Shown here in pieces: positions 53,989-61,412 of a stretch of 64,000 nt of DNA. The position numbers and the translations under genes were made by a program. This DNA is from JABMRP01 sp964444795 (lineage in GTDB: Bacteria > Planctomycetota > Planctomycetia > Pirellulales > Thermoguttaceae): the NCBI GenBank assembly GCA_964444795.1, contig CAYUIQ010000006.1:14495-78494 (forward strand). Reading direction: 5' to 3'. The notes beneath the pieces are model-generated. The model was given only the letters and a program-made list of their open reading frames with translations, did not search any database and had not been told where the DNA came from. How positions within the stretch are numbered: the stretch's first letter is position 1; every line of letters starts with the position of its first letter.

Positions 53989-54195
53989 AGGGGCGCGCGA
54001 GAACTGGATATCGGATTGGTTTCGGGTGCCTGGCGGTCGACTACCAGCCACCCACTGGTTTCATGCGGGAAGTGGCGCGTCGATCCGCCCAAACGCTTGA
54101 CCCCCCCGCCCACTATGCCATAATGCGGGCCGAGGTTCCCCCGGCGTGAATCGTTTCTCGGACAGCCGAAACCCCTGAATCCTGGAGGGCACACG

Positions 54196-57100
54196 ATGTT
54201 GATTCCGTTGAACTTTCGATCTTGCGCAACTCCCATCTTAACGGCCGTGCTTCTGGCGGCACTCGCTTCACCAACGCAAGCCGCCGAACGACCGGTGGAA
54301 GTCAAGCGGGGTATCTGTGCCGTGCTCGGATTGACCGAAACCGAGGGGGCAAACTTGCCCGTCGACATTGCCAGCGGCAACGAACTGACCGTCTATTTCC
54401 AATCACCCTCGGCTGAGGAAGTCGCCGCGGTGAGAAAGGCGGCCGAGAAGGCCGGCCTGTTGGGCACGCGCGTGTTTGCCGATCAGGGTTCGTGGGACCG
54501 TGTCCATCTGGCCGACAATCTGGCCGGTGCCGTGCTTGTGGCGCCCGAGGCCGAGAAGAAGATCGCCCGGGAGGAAGTCCTTCGCGTGTTGCATCCGCGG
54601 GGAAAGGCGATCATCGGCGACGACGAGATCGTCAAACCGGCGCCCGACGGTGTCGATTCGTGGAGTCATCCCTACCATGGCCCCGACAACAATCCGCAGT
54701 CGACCGATGAGCTCGCCCGAGCGCCCTATGTCACACAGTTTCTGGCCGATCCCCTGTTTTGCCCCATGCCCGAAGTATCCGTGGCAGCCGGCGGACGCGT
54801 CTTTCGGGCGTTCGGGCACATTGCCCATAAGGCGAACCAGAACGCCGTGCTCAATACGCTCATTTGCTACAACGGCTACAACGGCACGATCCTCTGGAAG
54901 CGGCCGCTGACCGAAGGGTTTATGATCCATCGCAATACGATGATCGCCACGCCCGAGGTGCTTTACATGGCCGACGACCGGTCGTGCAAGATGATCGACG
55001 CGGCCACGGGCGAAGTGCGGGACGAGATCATCGTGCCCAAGGGCCTCGGTGCCGGCCCGGTGTGGAAGTGGATGGCCCTGGTCGACGGCGTTCTGTACGC
55101 GCTGGTCGGCGACAAGGAGGTCAACATCTCGACGAAACCGTCACAAACTCCCGGCATGGGGCACTGGCCGTGGGGGATGTGGGAGGGGCACGAGTACGCC
55201 GATCCGAAGACGAGCTTTGGCTTCGGGCGGACGTTTCTGGCCATCGACCCGAAGACAAAGAACGTCCGCTGGGCCCACAACGAGGAAGAGTACCTCGACA
55301 GCCGCGGCGTTTGCATGAAGAATGGGCGGATCTACGTCTACTGCCCGGGCAAATTTCTCGGTTGTCTCGACGCCGGGGATGGCAGCGTGCTTTGGAGGAA
55401 CACCGACGCCGATCTCTTGAAGGCGATCGGACCCGAAGGCCGCGCTCAGCATTACGTGACCGGGTACTCGACCCAGACCTATATCAAATGCAACGACGAC
55501 ATGCTCTTCTTCTCCGGCTCGCAACGCAACCGGCTCGTGGTCGCCAGCGCCACCGACGGCAAGCTGCTTTGGCAAAAGGAACAGGGCAACTATCAACTCG
55601 TACTCCGCGACGACGGCATCTATGCCGCCGGTCCGCAACAGTCCAACACCCCCGGACAATACCCGGGCATGAAGCTCGATTACCAGACGGGTGAGGTACT
55701 GTCGCGAATGCCCTTACGCCGTGCCTGTACTCGGGCGACCGGCAGCGTGGATAGCGTCTTCTACCGGGCATCCGGCGGAACCATTCGCGTCGAGGCGGCC
55801 ACCAACCGGGCCACGCACATCGCCCCGATGCGACCGCCCTGCCAGGACGGCGTGATCATTTCCGATGGGAATCTCTACTGGGGGCCCTGGATGTGCGGCT
55901 GCCAGTTGTCGCTGTACGGACACATCTGTCTCACCTCGGCCGGCGACCGCGACCTGACACCCGGGCTCGACGATTCGCGGCTGGAGTTGGCCGCCGGTTC
56001 GGACCCGATCCAGCCGCTCGATGTCCGCTCCGGCGATTGGCCCACGTATCAGGGCGATAACGCGCGCCGCTCGACAACCACCGCCAAGATCCCCAACCGC
56101 GTCGCCCGTGCGTGGACGTTCGACGTGCCCGGACAGGGTTTTCCCACGGCACCGGTGACGGCGGGTGGAATGGTCTTCTTCGGGGATCGCAACGGAACGG
56201 TTCGAGCCGTCGATGCCGCCAGCGGCAAGCTGCGATGGCAGGTACACACGAGCGGGGCCATCTACTTCCCGCCGACGATCGCCGACGGCCGGCTCTTTGT
56301 CGGCTCGGCCGACGGGCGGGTTTATGCCCTGGAAGCCGCGACCGGCCGCGCTCTGTGGACCTTCCGCGCCGCGCCGCTGCGGCGGTGGATTCCCGTCTAC
56401 GGTAAGCTGATCTCCACCTGGCCCGTGGCCGGTGGCGTGGTTGCCCACGACGGGGTCGTCTACGCCGCGGCGGGGATCGCCCATTACGACACCACGCATG
56501 TCTACGCTCTGGATGGCGCCACGGGCAAGGTGAAGTGGTACAACGACACCTCCGGCACGACATCCGAGAAGGTCGACAACGGCGTCTCCTTGCAGGGGAG
56601 TCTCTCGATCCGCGGCGGCGAACTCCGCTTTGCGGCCGGTGGCGTGCATGAAGAAGCCCGATACGATCTGGCCACGGGTAAATGTCTCAACACGCCGAGC
56701 GATTTTCCCCGTTCGACCCGCCATACGGCCTTTTACGCTTACTTCCCCGACTACGGGAAATACGCGTCGCTGGACTGCACGCTGGCCGACGGCAAGACGT
56801 TCTGTTACGACGCCACGTACGACGGCAGTTGGCACAGCGGTCTGTCGCTCTTGCCGCCGCTTCCTCCGGGACAGCATCGCCCGGTGAAGCCGATTTCTCG
56901 CTGGGGCGTGCAACGTCGCCCCGGTCAGGCAACCGCTACGATCTGGCGTAAACCACCCGGTGCGCGCTACAACAGTTTCATCGTCGCCGACAACGCCTTG
57001 GTCGTCGCCGGCCATCCGGGCCTCGACGGTACAAAGACGTCGTTCCTGGTGGCGCTGAACCTCAAAGACGGCACGGCCGTCTGGCGTCAACCGCTCCCCG

Positions 57101-57198
57101 GTCCGGTCGTCAAGAGTGGCACGGCGGTGGACCACACGGGCCGCATCTTCGTGGCTCTGGAAGACGGGCGCATCGTAGCGTTTTCGGCGGCTGACTGA
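54196..57198 (+). CDS. Large secreted PQQ-type propeller protein (1,000 aa)
   Basis: GGAGG precedes the ATG. A signal peptide (ATPILTAVLLAALASPTQAA) is followed by an N-terminal Rossmann-like region (about 30-150: VDIASGNELTVYF, VRKAAEKAGLLGTRVF, EVLRVLHPRGKAIIG) that resembles a degenerate class I methyltransferase. The rest holds two propeller sections: 190-560 (YNGYNGTILWKRPL, DAATGEV) and 600-1000 (VDAASGKLRWQVH, ALEAATGRALWTF, ALDGATGKVKWYN). No SAM-binding acidic loop is obvious. Such planctomycete proteins are exported; the function is unknown. Confidence 0.88.
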   Translation: MLIPLNFRSCATPILTAVLLAALASPTQAAERPVEVKRGICAVLGLTETEGANLPVDIASGNELTVYFQSPSAEEVAAVRKAAEKAGLLGTRVFADQGSWDRVHLADNLAGAVLVAPEAEKKIAREEVLRVLHPRGKAIIGDDEIVKPAPDGVDSWSHPYHGPDNNPQSTDELARAPYVTQFLADPLFCPMPEVSVAAGGRVFRAFGHIAHKANQNAVLNTLICYNGYNGTILWKRPLTEGFMIHRNTMIATPEVLYMADDRSCKMIDAATGEVRDEIIVPKGLGAGPVWKWMALVDGVLYALVGDKEVNISTKPSQTPGMGHWPWGMWEGHEYADPKTSFGFGRTFLAIDPKTKNVRWAHNEEEYLDSRGVCMKNGRIYVYCPGKFLGCLDAGDGSVLWRNTDADLLKAIGPEGRAQHYVTGYSTQTYIKCNDDMLFFSGSQRNRLVVASATDGKLLWQKEQGNYQLVLRDDGIYAAGPQQSNTPGQYPGMKLDYQTGEVLSRMPLRRACTRATGSVDSVFYRASGGTIRVEAATNRATHIAPMRPPCQDGVIISDGNLYWGPWMCGCQLSLYGHICLTSAGDRDLTPGLDDSRLELAAGSDPIQPLDVRSGDWPTYQGDNARRSTTTAKIPNRVARAWTFDVPGQGFPTAPVTAGGMVFFGDRNGTVRAVDAASGKLRWQVHTSGAIYFPPTIADGRLFVGSADGRVYALEAATGRALWTFRAAPLRRWIPVYGKLISTWPVAGGVVAHDGVVYAAAGIAHYDTTHVYALDGATGKVKWYNDTSGTTSEKVDNGVSLQGSLSIRGGELRFAAGGVHEEARYDLATGKCLNTPSDFPRSTRHTAFYAYFPDYGKYASLDCTLADGKTFCYDATYDGSWHSGLSLLPPLPPGQHRPVKPISRWGVQRRPGQATATIWRKPPGARYNSFIVADNALVVAGHPGLDGTKTSFLVALNLKDGTAVWRQPLPGPVVKSGTAVDHTGRIFVALEDGRIVAFSAAD

Positions 57199-57588
57199 GC
57201 GGGTCGGGTGCCACTGGCATCTTGCCAGTGCTTCCTGGAATCGTAGCTTGCACCTTGCCCGACCAGAACGAGCCCCTAGCGGCAACCGATTTCGCCCCGG
57301 GAATCCGATATAGGGTGGCCCCGCCCCTTCAGGAACGGTGGAGTAGCACGTTGTTTCAACGCGATCAACTCGCGTAATGTGTCTCGGTTGTTTCCCAGTG
57401 CAAGCTACGGGCGAAAGAACACTGGCAAGATGCCAGTGGCACCCAGTGCGCGTGAGTTCGGCGGAAGCGCCGGGCACAAGTGCCGGGGCTAAACGGACCC
57501 GTGAAGAGATCCTGGCAATTCGGCGGCGATTGCGTTATCATTGTTAAGGTGACACGCTGCAATCTCCCGCCAAAACCACCCCCACCGG
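57199..57588. other. Intergenic region dominated by an inverted-repeat element
   Basis: 390 bases with no supportable gene. The MITE-like element fills most of it; the last 140 bases precede the metallopeptidase-like gene and should hold its promoter. Confidence 0.6.
57206..57444. mobile_element. MITE-like element with 47-48 nt terminal inverted repeats
   Basis: Left arm 57206-57253 begins GGGTGCCACTGGCATCTTGC and ends TAGCTTGCAC. Right arm 57398-57444 is its near-perfect reverse complement, with a few differences around the inner third. The outer part of each arm is itself a palindrome CACTGGCA-tct-TGCCAGTG. The 144-bp interior has no coding frame. No clear target duplication was identified. 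Could be a miniature transposable element or a large RNA stem. Confidence 0.75.
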
Positions 57589-59070
57589 ATGATCCCCGCC
57601 GCCATGAGAACCATGCCACGCTTCCTGCAAGCCACGATACCGCTTTTCACCGTACTTCTACTGGCCGGCTCCGCCCGGCCCGACGACGACGAGAAGCCGC
57701 AGCGCGTCTCGGCCGCGCCGCTGGAGAATTTTGATATTCGCAATATGGAAGGTTGGATCGTCTACATCTCCCGGCGCGATCTGGCCGATCAGCCGGACGG
57801 AATGAAGGCGGTGCTCGATCACCTGCGGAGTCAGCTTTACCAGACGCGCATCACCCTGCCGGCGGCTGCCGTGGCGATCATGCAGGAGCGGGTGCCGCTT
57901 TGGGTCGAGTGGGATACCGGCCCGGGTACGGCCTGCCATCCTTCGCACCGATGGCTGCTGCGGCGCGGTTATCCGAGCCCCGAGGGGCTGACGACGCTGG
58001 TCAGTTTCAGCCGGGCCAAGGGCTTCTGCCGGTCGGCGTTGCATCAGCCGTGGGTTGCCTGCCACGAATTGGCGCACGGCTACGATTACCTCTACCTCGG
58101 CGGCGGGCGGCACTACAGCAACCGGCGGCTGAAGGAAGCTTACGAACGGCTCCAGAAGAGTGGCATCTACGATTCGGTTCTCTGTCGCTATTCGTCGGCC
58201 ACGAAGCACTACGCCTTGAGCAATCCCATGGAGTATCTGGCCGAAAGCACGGAAGCCTATTTCGGCGCCAACGACTTTTACCCGTTTGTCCGCGCCGAAC
58301 TCCAGCAGGTCGATCCGGAAATGTTCGAGCTGTTGCAGGATCTCTGGGGCGTCGACGTGCGGCGGCAGAACGAAACGACGCGCTCGCTGGCAGCGGTTCT
58401 TGATGCGCGGCCCGGCTCTCCCGAGGTGCAAGAGAACGCGGATGACAAGACGGTCCCCCAGGCAAAGGACTACGAGCAGCGAAGCATCGAAGGCTGGACT
58501 GTCCATGTACACCCGGCGCTGGTGCGGCAAAAAGCGCACGGCGACGCCTTGTGCCGGTTGCTGCAACACAAGCTGCATCTGGTCCGGCGCTACATGCCCG
58601 AGGGCTCGCTGGAGAAGCTCCAGGAGGTACATCTTTGGCTGGAGGAGAATAACCGGGCCGTCCCCTACGTGGCCTATCATGTGGCATCGGGGAAAGGCGA
58701 CAAGGCCGGCGCGGTCGAGGTCGGCAATCCGGGGGCGTTTGTCCGATGGCAGGGGCTTCAGCCGTTCGCGATTCTCAATCAGCTTGCCCGGGCGCACTTC
58801 GACCGCAATCTGAGCGACGCCGATCGCAAGCGGATCGAGGAGGCCCGATGCCGCGCCGCCGAGAGTAAGCAATACGATGCGGTGCTCCGCTTCGACGGCC
58901 AGACGGTGCGTCACCCGGCCTTGGCCAGTGCGGCGGATTTCTTCGCCGAGATGACCGAAGCGTACTATGGGGTGAACGACCACTTTCCGTTCATCCAATT
59001 CGAAACGGTCAAACACGACGCGGAGACTTGCCGTCTGTTGACGGAACTCTGGGGCGGTAAGGCGAAGTAG
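57589..59070 (+). CDS. Duplicated metallopeptidase-like protein, second copy without zinc site
   Basis: 493 aa with a signal peptide (TIPLFTVLLLAGSA). Two homologous halves are each introduced by a similar strand (NMEGWIVYISRRDLA and SIEGWTVHVHPALV). Half 1 has a gluzincin-like HELAH at 159-163 and downstream Glu in EYLAESTEAYFGANDFYPF. Half 2 aligns as NQLAR in place of HELAH but keeps DFFAEMTEAYYGVNDHFPF. The arrangement resembles anthrax-lethal-factor-like (M34/ATLF) peptidases. Half 1 may be active; half 2 is likely a pseudo-enzyme domain. The start could also be ATG 57604. The function in this organism is unknown. Confidence 0.82.
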   Translation: MIPAAMRTMPRFLQATIPLFTVLLLAGSARPDDDEKPQRVSAAPLENFDIRNMEGWIVYISRRDLADQPDGMKAVLDHLRSQLYQTRITLPAAAVAIMQERVPLWVEWDTGPGTACHPSHRWLLRRGYPSPEGLTTLVSFSRAKGFCRSALHQPWVACHELAHGYDYLYLGGGRHYSNRRLKEAYERLQKSGIYDSVLCRYSSATKHYALSNPMEYLAESTEAYFGANDFYPFVRAELQQVDPEMFELLQDLWGVDVRRQNETTRSLAAVLDARPGSPEVQENADDKTVPQAKDYEQRSIEGWTVHVHPALVRQKAHGDALCRLLQHKLHLVRRYMPEGSLEKLQEVHLWLEENNRAVPYVAYHVASGKGDKAGAVEVGNPGAFVRWQGLQPFAILNQLARAHFDRNLSDADRKRIEEARCRAAESKQYDAVLRFDGQTVRHPALASAADFFAEMTEAYYGVNDHFPFIQFETVKHDAETCRLLTELWGGKAK

Positions 59071-59077
59071 TCTGGCC

Positions 59078-60199
59078 CTAACGCTCCCGGCGAAGGATCG
59101 GCGGCAGGCCGAACAGCAGCGTCGCGGCCGACATGCCGATCATCGCCAGCAGGGGCGCGCTGCCGGAAAACCATGCCAGCGGACAGACGAAAATGGGAAC
59201 GGCGCCCAGCAGCAGCGCCAGCGTGGGCAGTCCGAAGGCGAGGCCCGGTTCCTCGGGAAAGACATGGTAGATGGCCAACAGCGTGACCGGCATGGTCATT
59301 TGAAAGAGCACCACGCCGACAACGGCCATCGGCACATTGCCCACCAGAATCGCCAGCAACGGCGCCGAGAGCAGAAGGGCCCCCACGCTCGTCTTGATCC
59401 AGCCAATCCGATCGGAAATCAGGCCCCCGATCCCCTTGCCGAGAAACCCCGCCAGAGCCAGCCCGAGGAGAATATAGAGGCTTCCCTGGTGAAGGCGGAC
59501 GATCGTCAGACCGACGGTCGAACGGATGGCCACCGAAAGCATCAGCGCGCCGACGGCCAGCGGGGCGACGCCGCGGCGGAGCGAAATCGGCTGGGGTGAA
59601 GGTCGCCGGTCGAGGGCCGCTTTCGTTCTCAACCAGCAGACGGTCACGGCACCGGCCAAAAGTGCGCCGAGGAAGAACCATTGCCAGTGGGGGAGCGATT
59701 TCCCGCACCAGGCGCCGAGCGCCACGCCGATCGACCCGGGGGCGACGAAAATGCCGGCCGCCGCGGCACGGCGGGGTGACAACCGCAGGACGAGCGCCCC
59801 AGCGCCGACGTGAAACGCCGCATTTCCCACGCCCACCAACACGACGGCAACGTAGGGCGACGCGCGAAACGCCGTAATCGCCAAACCGACCAGCGCCAAA
59901 CCGATCAACGTTGTCGTGTGATACCGGCCCGAGCGATCCACCACCGCCCCGATCGAGAATTGCAGCCCGAAGGCCAGGCAGTTGTAGAGAACAAAGAGGG
60001 TCCAGATCGTCGAGACGGTCCAGTGTCCGGCGAAGATATTTCCGGTGGTCGCCGAGGAGAAGACGTCCAACCAGGCAAGCAGGGAGATACACGCGCCGTC
60101 GACCGCGGCGTGAACCGCTCCGTACCCGGCGGCCAGTCGCAGAGCATGCACCGGCCGCGCGTCGTCGCTCGAACCCGCCATTGCTGTCGGAAGCTCCAC
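59078..60199 (-). CDS. MFS transporter
   Basis: 373 aa, about eleven to twelve hydrophobic helices. A cytoplasmic loop between the two halves contains KAALDRRPSPQPISLRR. The N-half loop 2-3 carries GAVVDRSGRYHTT, the position of the MFS motif A (GxxxDRxGRR-like), and the C-half has GGLISDRIGWIKT. The substrate cannot be predicted. It is convergent with the metallopeptidase gene and 13 bp downstream of a small membrane protein gene on the same strand. Confidence 0.87.
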   Translation of the reverse strand: MELPTAMAGSSDDARPVHALRLAAGYGAVHAAVDGACISLLAWLDVFSSATTGNIFAGHWTVSTIWTLFVLYNCLAFGLQFSIGAVVDRSGRYHTTTLIGLALVGLAITAFRASPYVAVVLVGVGNAAFHVGAGALVLRLSPRRAAAAGIFVAPGSIGVALGAWCGKSLPHWQWFFLGALLAGAVTVCWLRTKAALDRRPSPQPISLRRGVAPLAVGALMLSVAIRSTVGLTIVRLHQGSLYILLGLALAGFLGKGIGGLISDRIGWIKTSVGALLLSAPLLAILVGNVPMAVVGVVLFQMTMPVTLLAIYHVFPEEPGLAFGLPTLALLLGAVPIFVCPLAWFSGSAPLLAMIGMSAATLLFGLPPILRRER

Positions 60200-60212
60200 G
60201 GTGTGGTTCGTT

Positions 60213-60794
60213 CTACTTCAGCACCGCGGGCGCATCGCGGCCGATGACCAAGACGATTTCGTTGCCCTGGTCCGTCATTTCCACGACGATGGTGGGGGTC
60301 GGTCTTATCGCCGGCCTGTTGAAGGTCGGGGTACGCCCCGGCACGGCCAAATCCGCAACGGTCGTGCCGGCGAAGATCACCAGACTGGCGACCACGGCCA
60401 CCGAAGCGGCCACCGCCATGCGCGTCTTGCGGCGTCGGGCAAAGACCAGAACCAGCACGCCACCGGCAATGACCGTCGAGAGAACCGCCCCCGCGACGAC
60501 CGTGCGGCTCTCCAAACTCGAAACGGCCTCTTCCGTTTCGATCGACACGTTCTGGGCCAGAAGCTTCCTCGGGATGACGATGCGGCTGCCGCTCTGCTTC
60601 CGATCAATCTGGACGACGAAGGCGGCCGGTGCGGACGGGGCCGGTTTGGGCGACTCGAAAATCGGTTGCGGTGGCACCTCGCCCTCGGAAAGCGGAAGCG
60701 CCAAGTTGGCCAGGGCCGTTTGCACCGTGCAGATAAACGCGAGTCCCACCAAAGCCACGCACGCCCATCGAACGTTTTCTCTACCACGGCTCAT
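60213..60794 (-). CDS. Predicted membrane protein, family unknown
   Basis: 193 aa. An N-terminal signal or anchor (WACVALVGLAFICTVQTALA) is followed by a Pro-rich extracytoplasmic stretch and a beta region (AAFVVQIDRKQSGSRIVIP). Two further TM segments follow (VVAGAVLSTVIAGGVLVLVF and MAVAASVAVVASLVIFAG) and a C-terminal beta tail (TIVVEMTDQGNEIVLVIG). Not recognised as a known family. It probably shares a promoter with the MFS gene 13 bp downstream. Confidence 0.7.
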   Translation of the reverse strand: MSRGRENVRWACVALVGLAFICTVQTALANLALPLSEGEVPPQPIFESPKPAPSAPAAFVVQIDRKQSGSRIVIPRKLLAQNVSIETEEAVSSLESRTVVAGAVLSTVIAGGVLVLVFARRRKTRMAVAASVAVVASLVIFAGTTVADLAVPGRTPTFNRPAIRPTPTIVVEMTDQGNEIVLVIGRDAPAVLK

Positions 60795-60973
60795 GTCTTC
60801 TCCTCCCGTGCGAAAGCTCGCATTACATGGACCCCCTCAATCTGGGCGATTCTACCTTATCCCGGGCCGTGAAGCCAGCCCTTTTCCCTCCGTGAGGGGG
60901 GGGTGGTCCGCTGGATCCTCGCCCTCGGTCATGGTAACGTGTTGACGCACCGCCCTGCTTTGCCCTTAGACGA

Positions 60974-61399
60974 TTGAAATCTCTCCCCAGTTCCCCGAAA
61001 TCCCCGGTATTCGCAACCGTGCCTCCAACTCCTCACGAAGCCTGGCAGTTTCTACCGATCGGCTACCTGCTCACCATCGCGATTGAGATCCCGGTACTGC
61101 TCTTTGGGCTGTCGCGGCGTCATCCGACAAGCCATCGGCTCCTGGCCGGCGTGTGGCTCACCGCCTGTACCTATCCGGTCGTGGCCCTGGTACTGCCTTA
61201 CGTCGTTTGGCAGTCTTACGGCCGCGTGGCGTATCTGGCCGTGGCCGAGACCTTCGCGCCGCTGGCCGAATGCGGGCTGTTTTATCTTGTCTACGTAAGC
61301 GCCAAGCCGTCTTCCCGACTGGCCACGCTCCGCGACTTCACGGCCATCATCGCGGCCAACCTCGCGTCGTTTGTGGCCGGGGAATTCATCTTCGCGTGA
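60974..61399 (+). CDS. Small multi-TM membrane protein
   Basis: Up to 141 aa. Four predicted TM helices: FLPIGYLLTIAIEIPVLLF, LLAGVWLTACTYPVVALVL, VAYLAVAETFAPLAECGLF and TAIIAANLASFVAGEF. The start may be the TTG at 60974 or the GTG at 61019; neither has a strong ribosome site. Family unknown. It is transcribed divergently from the 193-aa membrane protein gene (179-bp spacer) and converges with the M28 peptidase gene. Confidence 0.65.
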   Translation: MKSLPSSPKSPVFATVPPTPHEAWQFLPIGYLLTIAIEIPVLLFGLSRRHPTSHRLLAGVWLTACTYPVVALVLPYVVWQSYGRVAYLAVAETFAPLAECGLFYLVYVSAKPSSRLATLRDFTAIIAANLASFVAGEFIFA

Positions 61400-61412
61400 G
61401 AACCGGGTCCTC

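Noticed and set aside
52447..54051. 534-aa minus-strand frame
   Set aside because: Antisense to the xylulokinase-type gene, which has all FGGY motifs.
55714..57477. 587-aa minus-strand frame
   Set aside because: Antisense to the 1,000-aa propeller gene and running into the inverted-repeat element; no domain recognised.
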